Made by a program: the position numbers and the translations under genes
Assembly: GCA_001604405.1 (NCBI GenBank)
Contig: LVBL01000032.1
Coordinates: 1-46,546 of the forward strand
Direction of reading: 5' to 3'
DNA length: 46,546 nt
Origin: Spirochaetales bacterium Spiro_10
Lineage (GTDB): Bacteria; Spirochaetota; Spirochaetia; Treponematales; Treponemataceae
Shown: in pieces, positions 24,383 through 33,656 of the stretch
Position numbering within the stretch: position 1 is the first letter of the stretch
How the letters are laid out: each line of letters begins with the position of its first letter
Notes under the pieces: model-generated
Databases searched by the model: none
Seen by the model: only the letters and a program-made list of their open reading frames with translations
Told to the model about the DNA's origin: nothing

Positions 24383-26361
24383 GGGAAGCCAGTGTCATGA
24401 CGATCGGGTTTCAGGTAGACTCGACCGATTCGAGCTATACGCGCACGCTGATCGAGGGCGTCGACGCCTTTTGCCGCGAGAGCGGGACCGGCCTTGTCGT
24501 TTTCTCGGGACGTTCCCTCGGGTGGCCCTTCGGCTTCGAGTTCCAGAACAACGTCATATTCGAGCACATACGGGCGCCCAACGTCGACGCCCTCGTGATC
24601 GCGTCCGGGACCCAGTGCAATTTCATGAGCCGGGAACGGTTCGCGGAGTATATCGCCTCGAGGGCGCCCCTTCCGGTCGTGAGTATCGCCGTAAAGGTTC
24701 CCGGCGCGGCGAACGTGCTCGGCGAAAACGAGATCGGTTTGCGCGAACTGGTGCACCATCTGGTCGACCGGCACGGGTGCCGGTCCTTTCTCGTCGTACT
24801 CGGTCCCGAGGCCAACTTCGACTCAAACGAGCGGCTTGAGGTCGTGCGCGACGCGCTTGGGACGAGGGGGCTCGGCTTGGCCGCCGGCTCCGCGATACGC
24901 GGCGAATTTTCGTCGGAGAGGTCCGCCGAGGTCATGGCGGCATATCTCGATTCGGGCGGCCGGCTTCCCGACGCGATAGTCGCGTTGAGCGACATCATGG
25001 CCATGGGCGTCCTCGAAGCCCTGGATGCCCGCGGGCTCCGCGTTCCGGAAGACGTCATCGTCACGGGATTCGACGACGTAAGCCGTTCGAGGTTCACCAT
25101 TCCTCCCCTGACGACGGTGAGCCAGAACCTGTTCAGGCAAGGCTGGCTCGCGGCCCAGCACGCGCGCGAACTGGTACTTCGCGGCGGCGCTGGGAAAACG
25201 CGAATACCGGCCGATACCGTCGTGCCGACGAGGGCCGTGCTTCGCCAAAGCTGCGGCTGCCTTCCGGAGTGCGAAACCTCCCTGTACGGAATCGCGACCG
25301 ACGGATCTCCTCTAGATGGTCCCTCGGGCCTCGACATGTCGTCGGGCGTGCGGCGGTTCGCGCTGAGCGACGCCATGTTCCGCCTGAGGCAGTACCTTTC
25401 CCGGGTGAACGCGGCGGAAAAACTCGAAGACTGTTTCATGCGCCTGCGCGCGGACCTTGAGGGCTTCGAGATCGACTCGTGCGCCGTCGTTCTCTACGGC
25501 AGGCGCGTGATCCGGACAACCGACGGCGCCTTTCGGCTTCCCTCGTCCGCGTGCCTTGAAGTGCGGTACGACGAAAGCGTGCCCGCGGGGGCCGAGCGGC
25601 ACGGGCTCGTGTTCGACCCGAGGGAGCGCATGCTTCCCGAGGGAACCTTTTCTTCCAGGCCGAGAACCCTCGTTTCGAGCGCGCTCTATCACAGGGAAGA
25701 GCAGCTCGGATACATCCTCTACGAACCGGGTTCGGTGGACAGCTCCGTTTACGAGACGATTTGCGTGCAGTTGTCGAGCATGGTCAACGCTTCGGTCCTT
25801 CTCGCCGAGAAGGAAGCAGTCGGCAACCTGCTGGGCGAGGCGCTCAGGAACCTTGAGGAGACGAACCGCAAGCTGGACGTTGACTCGCGAACCGACGAGC
25901 TGACGGGTCTCATGAACCGGAGGGGCTTCCTGTCGAGCGGGCAGGCCATGGTGTCCCAGGCGATCCGCCGCGGCAAGCAGGGCATAGTGATCTTCGGGGA
26001 CATGGACGGACTCAAGGCGATCAACGACGAGTGGGGCCATGACGCCGGCGACCGCGCCCTCGTCGCCATGGCCGCGGCCCTCAAGCTGGTGTTCCGCTCG
26101 GAGGACGTCGTGGCGCGGCTGTCCGGCGACGAATTCGTCGCGGTCGCGAACGATTTGACGCCGGCCGACTTGCCGGGAATCCGCGTCCGTCTCGACGCCG
26201 CGCTCGCGAGGAGCAACGCCGTCAACGGCGAGCCCTTCACGGTCTCCATGAGCCTCGGGTGCGTGGATTATTCCGCGGACAACAAGGACCTTGAAACCCT
26301 GCTATCGCTCGCGGACGGCGTATTGTACGAGGAAAAGCGGGCGAAGCACGCGGCGCGCTGA
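24379..26361 (+). CDS. Soluble sugar-binding-domain diguanylate cyclase, copy 2 (SGDEF variant)
   Basis: A 660-residue paralogue of the preceding protein with the same order: LacI-type binding domain (MTIGFQVDSTDSSYTRTLIEG) ending RQSCGC, GAF-like region with ALYHREEQLGYILYEPG, coiled coil, GGDEF domain. The signature is SGDEF (582-586) rather than GGDEF, a substitution tolerated by some active cyclases. The RxxD inhibitory site (R573-S-E-D576) is kept. The binding domains have diverged more than the GAF-like and GGDEF parts, so the two copies may sense different sugars. No HTH or membrane segment. The start overlaps the preceding stop as ATGA. Confidence 0.88.
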   Translation: MREASVMTIGFQVDSTDSSYTRTLIEGVDAFCRESGTGLVVFSGRSLGWPFGFEFQNNVIFEHIRAPNVDALVIASGTQCNFMSRERFAEYIASRAPLPVVSIAVKVPGAANVLGENEIGLRELVHHLVDRHGCRSFLVVLGPEANFDSNERLEVVRDALGTRGLGLAAGSAIRGEFSSERSAEVMAAYLDSGGRLPDAIVALSDIMAMGVLEALDARGLRVPEDVIVTGFDDVSRSRFTIPPLTTVSQNLFRQGWLAAQHARELVLRGGAGKTRIPADTVVPTRAVLRQSCGCLPECETSLYGIATDGSPLDGPSGLDMSSGVRRFALSDAMFRLRQYLSRVNAAEKLEDCFMRLRADLEGFEIDSCAVVLYGRRVIRTTDGAFRLPSSACLEVRYDESVPAGAERHGLVFDPRERMLPEGTFSSRPRTLVSSALYHREEQLGYILYEPGSVDSSVYETICVQLSSMVNASVLLAEKEAVGNLLGEALRNLEETNRKLDVDSRTDELTGLMNRRGFLSSGQAMVSQAIRRGKQGIVIFGDMDGLKAINDEWGHDAGDRALVAMAAALKLVFRSEDVVARLSGDEFVAVANDLTPADLPGIRVRLDAALARSNAVNGEPFTVSMSLGCVDYSADNKDLETLLSLADGVLYEEKRAKHAAR

Positions 26362-26372
26362 GCTCCGCGCGA

Positions 26373-26392
26373 GCGTCCCGGGACCCGGACGC
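26373..26392. terminator. Hairpin between the convergent cyclase and ettA genes
   Basis: GCGTCC (26373-26378) pairs with GGACGC (26387-26392) around CGGGACCC, which can add two further pairs. No T-run on either strand. Its position between two convergent genes suggests bidirectional termination or insulation. Confidence 0.4.
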
Positions 26393-26407
26393 GCGCCGCG
26401 TTCAGCG

Positions 26408-28174
<1,767 letters not shown>

Positions 28175-28213
28175 GGAGGAAGTGTAGCGAAAAGGGCGGA
28201 AAGTTTCTATGGA

Positions 28214-28249
28214 GAGCGGCGCGGACGGCAGGCACCTCGCGCGCCGCTC
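28214..28249 (-). terminator. Long GC-rich hairpin after the riboflavin operon
   Basis: Perfect 10-bp arms GAGCGGCGCG (28214-28223) and CGCGCCGCTC (28240-28249) around a 16-base loop, between the ribH stop and ettA. No strong T-run, so it is a presumed terminator of the rib transcript that isolates ettA. Confidence 0.5.
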
Positions 28250-28263
28250 GGGCTTCCCGCGCG

Positions 28264-28728
28264 TCAGGCCATCGAGCGGAGCAGGTTCGCCGACTCGATC
28301 GCGGAGAGGGCCGCGTCGAAACCCTTGTTGCCGCTTTTCGTCCCCGAGCGCTCGACCGCCTGGTCGACCGTCTCCGTCGTGAGGACGCCGAAGACGACCG
28401 GCTTCGAGTGCTGAAGCGAGGCGTGCGCCACTCCCTTAGAGACCTCCGCGCACACGTAGTCGAAGTGGGGTGTCGCCCCGCGGATCACCGCGCCGAGGCA
28501 GATCACCGCGTCGACGTCCGTGCGGGAGGCGAACCGCGAGGCGACAAGCGGTATCTCGAAGGCCCCCGGCACGCGCGCGAGCTCGATGTCCGCGTCGGAC
28601 ACCCCGTGCCGCCTCAATCCGTCAAGCGCGCCGTCGACGAGCTTCGAGACGACAAAATCGTTGAAGCGCGACGCCACGATTGCTATTCTCAGTCCCGTTC
28701 CTATCAGATTCCCCTCATGCGTTTTCAT
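28264..28728 (-). CDS. ribH: 6,7-dimethyl-8-ribityllumazine synthase
   Basis: A 154-residue lumazine synthase, full length. It condenses 5-amino-6-ribitylamino-uracil with dihydroxybutanone phosphate. Recognised by [48 protein letters not shown] and [17 protein letters not shown]. The catalytic histidine is in TPHFDY. The ATG at 28728 has AAGGAG six bases upstream; an in-frame ATG eight codons earlier is not supported. Last gene of the rib operon, 20 bases after ribBA. Confidence 0.96.
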   Translation of the reverse strand: MKTHEGNLIGTGLRIAIVASRFNDFVVSKLVDGALDGLRRHGVSDADIELARVPGAFEIPLVASRFASRTDVDAVICLGAVIRGATPHFDYVCAEVSKGVAHASLQHSKPVVFGVLTTETVDQAVERSGTKSGNKGFDAALSAIESANLLRSMA

Positions 28729-28748
28729 GCATATCTCCTTGTTGACAG

Positions 28749-29978
28749 TCATACGATCTCGATGTGACCCATCTTTTCATTCTTCGTGCGAAGGTATCCC
28801 GTGTTCCATTCGTTCGGCGGGATGACGATCGGGATCCGGGCGGCTATCTCGATGCCGCCGTCGGTAAGCGCCCGCGTCTTTTCGGGGTTGTTGGTCATGA
28901 GGAGGACCCGCTTGACCCCGAGGTCGCGGAGGATTTCGACGCCGGCCGAGTAGTCGCGCTCGTCGGGCCGGAAGCCGAGGGCGACGTTCGCCTCGACCGT
29001 GTCCGCGCCGGCGTCCTGGAGCGCGTAGGCGCGAAGCTTGTTCACGAGGCCGATCCCCCGGCCCTCCTGTCGGAGGTAGACGAGAACGCCGCGTCCGGCC
29101 TCGCCGATCCTCCGCATCGCCTCCTCGTATTGCTCTCCGCAGTCGCAGCGCCTGGAGCCGAGCGCGTCGCCGGTTAGGCACTCGGAGTGGACGCGGGCAA
29201 GCACCGGTTCGCCGGAGGCCGCGTCTCCCATCACGAGCGCCACGTGTTCGCTCCGCGTCGCCGGGTCGCTGTAGCCGTAGAGGCGGAACGTCCCGTACCG
29301 CGTGGGCAAAACCGTCTCGGCCGACCGGCGGATCGTGCCCCCGCGCGAAAGCGCCCGTCGCGCGAGGACGTCGACGGTTATCGAGACAAGTCCGTGCAGG
29401 TGCGCGAACTCCTCGAGTTCCTTCCCCCGTGCCATGGAGCCGTCCTCGTTCATTATCTCGCAGATGACCCCGGCGGACCCGCCGTCGGGACCAAGCGCGC
29501 GGGCGACGAGCTCGACGGCGGCCTCCGTATGTCCGCGCCGTTCGGCGAGTCCGCCGTCGCGCGCCGCAAGCGGAAAGACGTGGCCCGGCCTGCGGAACGA
29601 CTTCCCCGTCGAGGCCGGGTCGGAGAGGGCGCGGATGGTGAGCGCGCGGTCCGAGGCGGAGATTCCGGTGCCCGTTTCCACGTGGTCGACGGGAATCGCG
29701 AAGGCCGTTCCGTGCCTGTCGGTATTCTCGCTCGTGATCTGGGGAAGGCCGAGTTCGGCCAGGCGGCGCCCGGTCATCGGCACGCAGATGAGCCCGCGGG
29801 CGTGGCGCGCCATGAAGTTCACGGCCACGGGCGTCGCGAAGCGGGCCGCCATGACGAGGTCTCCCTCGTTCTCCCTGCCCGCGTCGTCGGTCACGACGAC
29901 CATGCGGCCGACCCGTATCTCTGCGACGGCGGCCTCGACCGCCGCGCCCTCCGCTTCCGTTATCGTCTCGTTGTTCAT
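28749..29978 (-). CDS. ribBA: RibBA: dihydroxybutanone phosphate synthase fused to GTP cyclohydrolase II
   Basis: A 409-residue bifunctional enzyme supplying both riboflavin precursors. The RibB half (about 1-215) has [15 protein letters not shown] and [11 protein letters not shown]. The RibA half (about 216-409) has the zinc ligands in [19 protein letters not shown] and [20 protein letters not shown]. Both halves look complete. The start at 29978 overlaps the ribE stop (ATGA) with AAAGGAG eleven bases upstream; the frame continues to 30122 but inside ribE. Cytoplasmic. Confidence 0.95.
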   Translation of the reverse strand: MNNETITEAEGAAVEAAVAEIRVGRMVVVTDDAGRENEGDLVMAARFATPVAVNFMARHARGLICVPMTGRRLAELGLPQITSENTDRHGTAFAIPVDHVETGTGISASDRALTIRALSDPASTGKSFRRPGHVFPLAARDGGLAERRGHTEAAVELVARALGPDGGSAGVICEIMNEDGSMARGKELEEFAHLHGLVSITVDVLARRALSRGGTIRRSAETVLPTRYGTFRLYGYSDPATRSEHVALVMGDAASGEPVLARVHSECLTGDALGSRRCDCGEQYEEAMRRIGEAGRGVLVYLRQEGRGIGLVNKLRAYALQDAGADTVEANVALGFRPDERDYSAGVEILRDLGVKRVLLMTNNPEKTRALTDGGIEIAARIPIVIPPNEWNTGYLRTKNEKMGHIEIV

Positions 29979-30568
29979 GATGGCCGCCGCTCCTTTACGT
30001 ATTTCGCGAGTATGTCGCATTCCAGGTTCGCCTCGTCGCCGACGCGAATCCGGCCGAGCGTGGTATTCTCCGCCGTATGCGGAACGATCGACACGGTGAA
30101 CTCGCGCGCTCCGGCGTCGCATACGGTAAGGCTCGCGCCGTTCACCGCGACCGACCCGGTAGTTACGATGTAACTTGAAAGCCCGGCGTCGTGACGGAAC
30201 GTAAGCAGGGTCGCGTTGCCGTCTTTCCGCGACCGGCTAACGCGCGCCATGCCGTCCACGTGGCCGGTGACGAAATGGCCGCCGAGCCGCGACCCGAGCT
30301 TCAGCGCCCGCTCGAGATTGACGCGCGAGCCCTTCGCGAGGGAGGCGAGGAGCGTCTTCCTCGAGGTCACGCCCATCACGTCGGCGAGAAAGCCTCCGGG
30401 CAGGAGCCCGGAGACGGTGAGGCAGACGCCGTCGACCGCCACGCTGTCGCCGATCCCGAGCGCGTCGTCGCCGCGCGGGAAGGACGCCCCGATGTCGAGC
30501 CTGAGCGAGTCGCCCGCGCGCGCCGCCCCGCGTACGAGGCCGACGGTCTCTATGAGTCCCGTGAACAT
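29975..30568 (-). CDS. ribE: Riboflavin synthase, alpha subunit
   Basis: A 197-residue protein with the internal duplication of riboflavin synthase. The first barrel begins MFTGLIETVG and the second contains FVTGHVDGMARV; each has the GDSVAVDGVCLTV / GSVAVNGASLTV motif. It dismutates two lumazines to riboflavin. It overlaps ribD by 19 bases and ribBA by 4. Confidence 0.96.
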   Translation of the reverse strand: MFTGLIETVGLVRGAARAGDSLRLDIGASFPRGDDALGIGDSVAVDGVCLTVSGLLPGGFLADVMGVTSRKTLLASLAKGSRVNLERALKLGSRLGGHFVTGHVDGMARVSRSRKDGNATLLTFRHDAGLSSYIVTTGSVAVNGASLTVCDAGAREFTVSIVPHTAENTTLGRIRVGDEANLECDILAKYVKERRPS

Positions 30569-31737
30569 ACGAAGCCCTCCACTCGAATGTCTTCCCCCGA
30601 GCGGGAGACCGACACGTCTTTCAGCGTGGCGGCGGCCGCGAGCGGGGTAAAGCCGGCTCCCGCGAGCGGCGTCGGCGCGGACGCCCCTCCGACAAGCGTC
30701 GGGGATACGTAGGCGATGACGCGATCCACCAGCCCGCCGCTGACCGCCGAAAAAGAAACGGTGCCCCCGCCCTCCATGAACACGCTGTCGAGACCGCGCG
30801 CGGCGAGTTCCCTGAAGAGGGCGGCGAGATCGACCCGTCCGTCGGCGCCGGGAACGCGCAGAACCTCCGCGCCGAAACGCTCAAGGGCAGCGGCCTTGCC
30901 GCCCGAAGGGCCCTCCGGACGCGGGATCGCGCAGGCCACGATAGTGGGATGCTTTTTTGCTGTCGAGACGACGCGCGAGTCGAACGGGATCCTCAGCGAG
31001 GAGTCGACGACGACGCGGACGGGTTGGGGTGCGTCGGGCCGGGAGGGTATCCGAGCGGTGAGGAGCGGATCGTCGGCCAGCACCGTGCCGACGCCGCAGA
31101 GGATGACGGCCGACTCTGACCGGAGCCGATGCGTTTCCTCGCGCGACGGCACGGAGGATATCCACCGCGACTCTCCCGCCGCCGTGGCGGTCTTTCCGTC
31201 GAGGCTCATCGCGTATTTCAGCGTGACGAACGGCAGTCCCTCGGTGACGCGCTTGAGGAAAGGACGGTTCAGCGCGCGGCATTCGGCTTCCCGAACGCCG
31301 GTCTCCACCCCGATTCCGGCGGCGCGCAGGCGCGCGATCCCCCCGCCCGAGACCCGGGGGTCAGGGTCCGTCATCCCGCACACGACGCGGGAAACGCCCG
31401 CCGAGACCAGAAGGTCCGCGCAGGGACCCGTGCGTCCGACATGGCAGCACGGTTCGAGCGTGACGTAGACCGTGGCGCCGGAAAGATCCCCGTGCCCGTT
31501 TCGCCGGGCGTCCGCGACCGCCCGCGCCTCCGCGTGATCGCCACCCGCGCGTTCGTGGTAGCCCGCGCCGAGAATCGCGCCGTCGCGCGCGATGATCGCC
31601 CCCACGAGGGGATTCGGGCGCGTGCAACCCGCGGCCTTTTTTGCGAGGTCGATGGCCCTGTCCATCATCCTGCGGTCGCCCGAGGCGCGCGCGTCCGGCG
31701 ACCATGGGCCGTCCGTTTCGTATTCCGAATCAAGCAT
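30550..31737 (-). CDS. ribD: RibD, bifunctional riboflavin deaminase/reductase
   Basis: A 395-residue enzyme for two successive steps. The deaminase half has the zinc site HAEARAV and EPCCHVGRTGPC. The reductase half contains LKYAMSLDGKTATAAGESRWIS and VFMEGGGTVSFSAV. The ATG at 31737 directly abuts the T-run of the riboswitch terminator and has no separate ribosome site; GGGG from the terminator stem is the only candidate. An internal ATG pair at residues 24-25 (MMDRAIDLAKKAAG) matches the usual RibD N-terminus and may be the true start. First gene of the rib operon, controlled by the FMN riboswitch. Confidence 0.93.
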   Translation of the reverse strand: MLDSEYETDGPWSPDARASGDRRMMDRAIDLAKKAAGCTRPNPLVGAIIARDGAILGAGYHERAGGDHAEARAVADARRNGHGDLSGATVYVTLEPCCHVGRTGPCADLLVSAGVSRVVCGMTDPDPRVSGGGIARLRAAGIGVETGVREAECRALNRPFLKRVTEGLPFVTLKYAMSLDGKTATAAGESRWISSVPSREETHRLRSESAVILCGVGTVLADDPLLTARIPSRPDAPQPVRVVVDSSLRIPFDSRVVSTAKKHPTIVACAIPRPEGPSGGKAAALERFGAEVLRVPGADGRVDLAALFRELAARGLDSVFMEGGGTVSFSAVSGGLVDRVIAYVSPTLVGGASAPTPLAGAGFTPLAAAATLKDVSVSRSGEDIRVEGFVCSRDS

Positions 31738-31770
31738 AAAAAAACCCCGAAGACGATCGGTCTTCAGGGT
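31738..31770 (-). terminator. Riboswitch-controlled intrinsic terminator before ribD
   Basis: On the minus strand a stem ACCCTGAAGAC / GTCTTCGGGGT with one G-U wobble and a five-base loop is followed by seven T residues that run into the ribD ATG. It is the OFF structure of the FMN riboswitch. Confidence 0.9.
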
Positions 31771-31849
31771 CGGTAAATCGAAAGTCGCGGCGACGGCCCC
31801 GCGTGCGCGGGTGGTCCCGCGGCGGAGTCGCCTCGCTCATGGTCGATTC

Positions 31850-31983
31850 TCTTCTTTCATCCAGACTGTAACTGTCGGCCTCGGAGTTTCACCGAGTCAG
31901 CAGCGCGAAAACCGTATACACGGAATCCGCCGCTCGCGGGCTATACCGCCGGTGGGGAATTGCGCCCCGCCCTGAAGATATCT
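31850..31983 (-). ncRNA. FMN riboswitch (RFN element)
   Basis: Read on the minus strand, the conserved RFN blocks are all present and in order: ATCTTCAGGGCGGGGCG, then ATTCCCCACCGGCGGTA, AGCCCGCGAGC, GACTCGGTGAAACTCCGAGG, CCGACAGTTACAGTCTGG and ATGAAAGAAGA. FMN binding shuts off the downstream riboflavin genes. The 5' strand (31970-31978) is perfectly complementary over nine bases to the left arm of the terminator (31761-31769), so the likely antiterminator is visible. About 80 GC-rich bases separate the aptamer from the terminator. Confidence 0.96.
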
Positions 31984-31992
31984 GTCGGGCGA

Positions 31993-32022
31993 AGGATACG
32001 CCGCATCCCGCGCCGGTGTCAA
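31993..32022 (-). promoter_or_regulatory. Promoter of the riboflavin operon, overlapping the HD-GYP stop codon
   Basis: A consensus TTGACA (32022-32017 on the minus strand) and TATCCT (31998-31993) are 18 bases apart. The stop TGA of the HD-GYP gene lies within the -35 hexamer. The expected start point is just before the riboswitch. Confidence 0.65.
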
Positions 32023-33605
32023 GAGAAACCGCGCGCGTTTCCCTCGCGGAATATCCACGTACGGAAGGCCTCGAAGATCCGGCGGTCGAAATTCACCTCC
32101 ACGAGATCGCCGAGCGCGGCCACGGCCTCCTTCGCGGAAAATGCGACCCGATAAGGCCGCTCGGAGGTGAGCGCGTCGTATATGTCCGCGAGACTGATGA
32201 TCATGGCCTCCCAGGGGTAGTCCCCCCGTATCTTCGCGTAATAGCCCGTTCCGTCCATCTTCTCGTGGTGGTAGCGGATAAGGTCGCGGATTTCGCGGAA
32301 GAAGGCGCTTTCGTTGACGATATCGTACCCTATCTCGGTGTGGCGCTTGATCTCCGCGAATTCCCCCGCGGTCAGTTCGCTCGTCTTGCTGATGATCGAG
32401 TCGCTGATGCCGATCTTGCCGATGTCGTGGAGTATGGCGGCGTAGCGGATGCGGCGAATCGCCTCGCGGGAAAGCCCCAGTTCCTCGGCTATGCCGACGG
32501 CGTACGACATGACCCGCTCGGAGTGTCCCCGGGTGTAGTGGTCCTTCGCCTCCAGGGCACGGGTAAGCGAGGATACGGTGGCGAAGTGGCTCTGCTCGAG
32601 CTCGTCGTACAGCTGGCGGTTGTTTATCTCGCTCGCCGCGAAGGCCGCGGCGATCTCGAGCGTGTACCGGTGCTCGACGCCGAACGGCTCGGGGGAGTCG
32701 GGATTTCTCGCCACGGTGACGACGCCGATGAGGCGTTTCCCCGTCTGTATCGGCACCGAGATGAACGACCCTTCGATGAAAGGCTCCTCTTCCATCGCCG
32801 AAAACGACGGGTGCTTTCCGCGGTCCGGAACGTACAGGGCCTTTTTCCTCTCGATCGCGTGCCCCGAAAGCCCCTTGCCCGACAGGAGCCGGGGCGGCTC
32901 TTCCCGGATGCCCGTCCACACGATCGGGATGAGCATGTTCAGGTATTCCTCGAATTCGTAGTATACGCCGCGGTCGAACGCTATCTCGGGCCGAAGGTCC
33001 TCGAGGAGGTGGGCCGAGAGGTCGGCCACGGTCATGCGGCGATGCAAGGCCGCGGGGTACTCCGCCAGGCGCAGGAGATCCCGCTGCCTGCCGTCGGCGA
33101 TGGAAGAGGCGTAGAGGTTGATCCTGAGGCGCGAGGTGAGCTCCGACATGAAGGCTGCCTGCTCGCCGACCGCCCGCCGCGCGGAGTCCTGTTTGGAGCA
33201 GAGCAGCACGAACGCGAGAAGGCTGAAGCGATGCACGACGGGCACGATGTAGTAGCCGCCGTATGCCCCCTCGAGGAGCTGCCGCAGGAGCACCTCGTCC
33301 GGAACGTAGTCGTCGAACACCGTCTTGAGCGGGGCTCCCGCGCCGCACATGGCAAGGCAGGCTATGAAGAGCGAATCGTCGGGTATGGAGGCGAGTCCCT
33401 CCCTCGTTATCTCGCGATACTCGCGCGCCTCGCTGGCGTGCACGAAGGCGTGGGCGGTAACCCCCGGGAACCGGGACTCTATCATCGAGATGGCGGAATC
33501 GACGAGTCCGGCCGCGGTATGCCAATCATCCAGCTCGTCGAGCGAGAATTGCCGCTCCAGCTCGAGAAGGTCGTCGTTTGCGTCCGGCGCGTGCCTCGGT
33601 TTCAT
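32019..33605 (-). CDS. GAF/HD-GYP domain protein, putative c-di-GMP phosphodiesterase
   Basis: A 528-residue cytoplasmic protein. An N-terminal region of about 170 residues is unassigned. A GAF-like domain follows (about 180-330, including LSGKGLSGHAIERKKALYVPD and FISVPIQTGKRLIGVVTVARN). The C-terminal HD-GYP domain has LTRALEAKDHYTRGHSERV, the metal-binding AAILHDIGKIG (H393, D394) and HHEKMDGTGYY (from H446). HD-GYP enzymes cleave c-di-GMP to pGpG or GMP. The P of the GYP triad is replaced by Y here (GYY), so activity or partner specificity may differ. Its own TTGACA/TACACT promoter precedes it. Confidence 0.88.
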   Translation of the reverse strand: MKPRHAPDANDDLLELERQFSLDELDDWHTAAGLVDSAISMIESRFPGVTAHAFVHASEAREYREITREGLASIPDDSLFIACLAMCGAGAPLKTVFDDYVPDEVLLRQLLEGAYGGYYIVPVVHRFSLLAFVLLCSKQDSARRAVGEQAAFMSELTSRLRINLYASSIADGRQRDLLRLAEYPAALHRRMTVADLSAHLLEDLRPEIAFDRGVYYEFEEYLNMLIPIVWTGIREEPPRLLSGKGLSGHAIERKKALYVPDRGKHPSFSAMEEEPFIEGSFISVPIQTGKRLIGVVTVARNPDSPEPFGVEHRYTLEIAAAFAASEINNRQLYDELEQSHFATVSSLTRALEAKDHYTRGHSERVMSYAVGIAEELGLSREAIRRIRYAAILHDIGKIGISDSIISKTSELTAGEFAEIKRHTEIGYDIVNESAFFREIRDLIRYHHEKMDGTGYYAKIRGDYPWEAMIISLADIYDALTSERPYRVAFSAKEAVAALGDLVEVNFDRRIFEAFRTWIFREGNARGFS

Positions 33606-33615
33606 GGATTAGTTC

Positions 33616-33645
33616 AGTGTAGGGGGCGAAAGAAAAGCGTGTCAA
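33616..33645 (-). promoter_or_regulatory. Promoter of the HD-GYP gene
   Basis: Perfect TTGACA (33645-33640, minus strand), 18-base spacer, TACACT (33621-33616). Only ten bases separate the -10 from the ATG at 33605 and no ribosome site lies between. Confidence 0.65.
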
Positions 33646-33656
33646 TAAAATTATAT

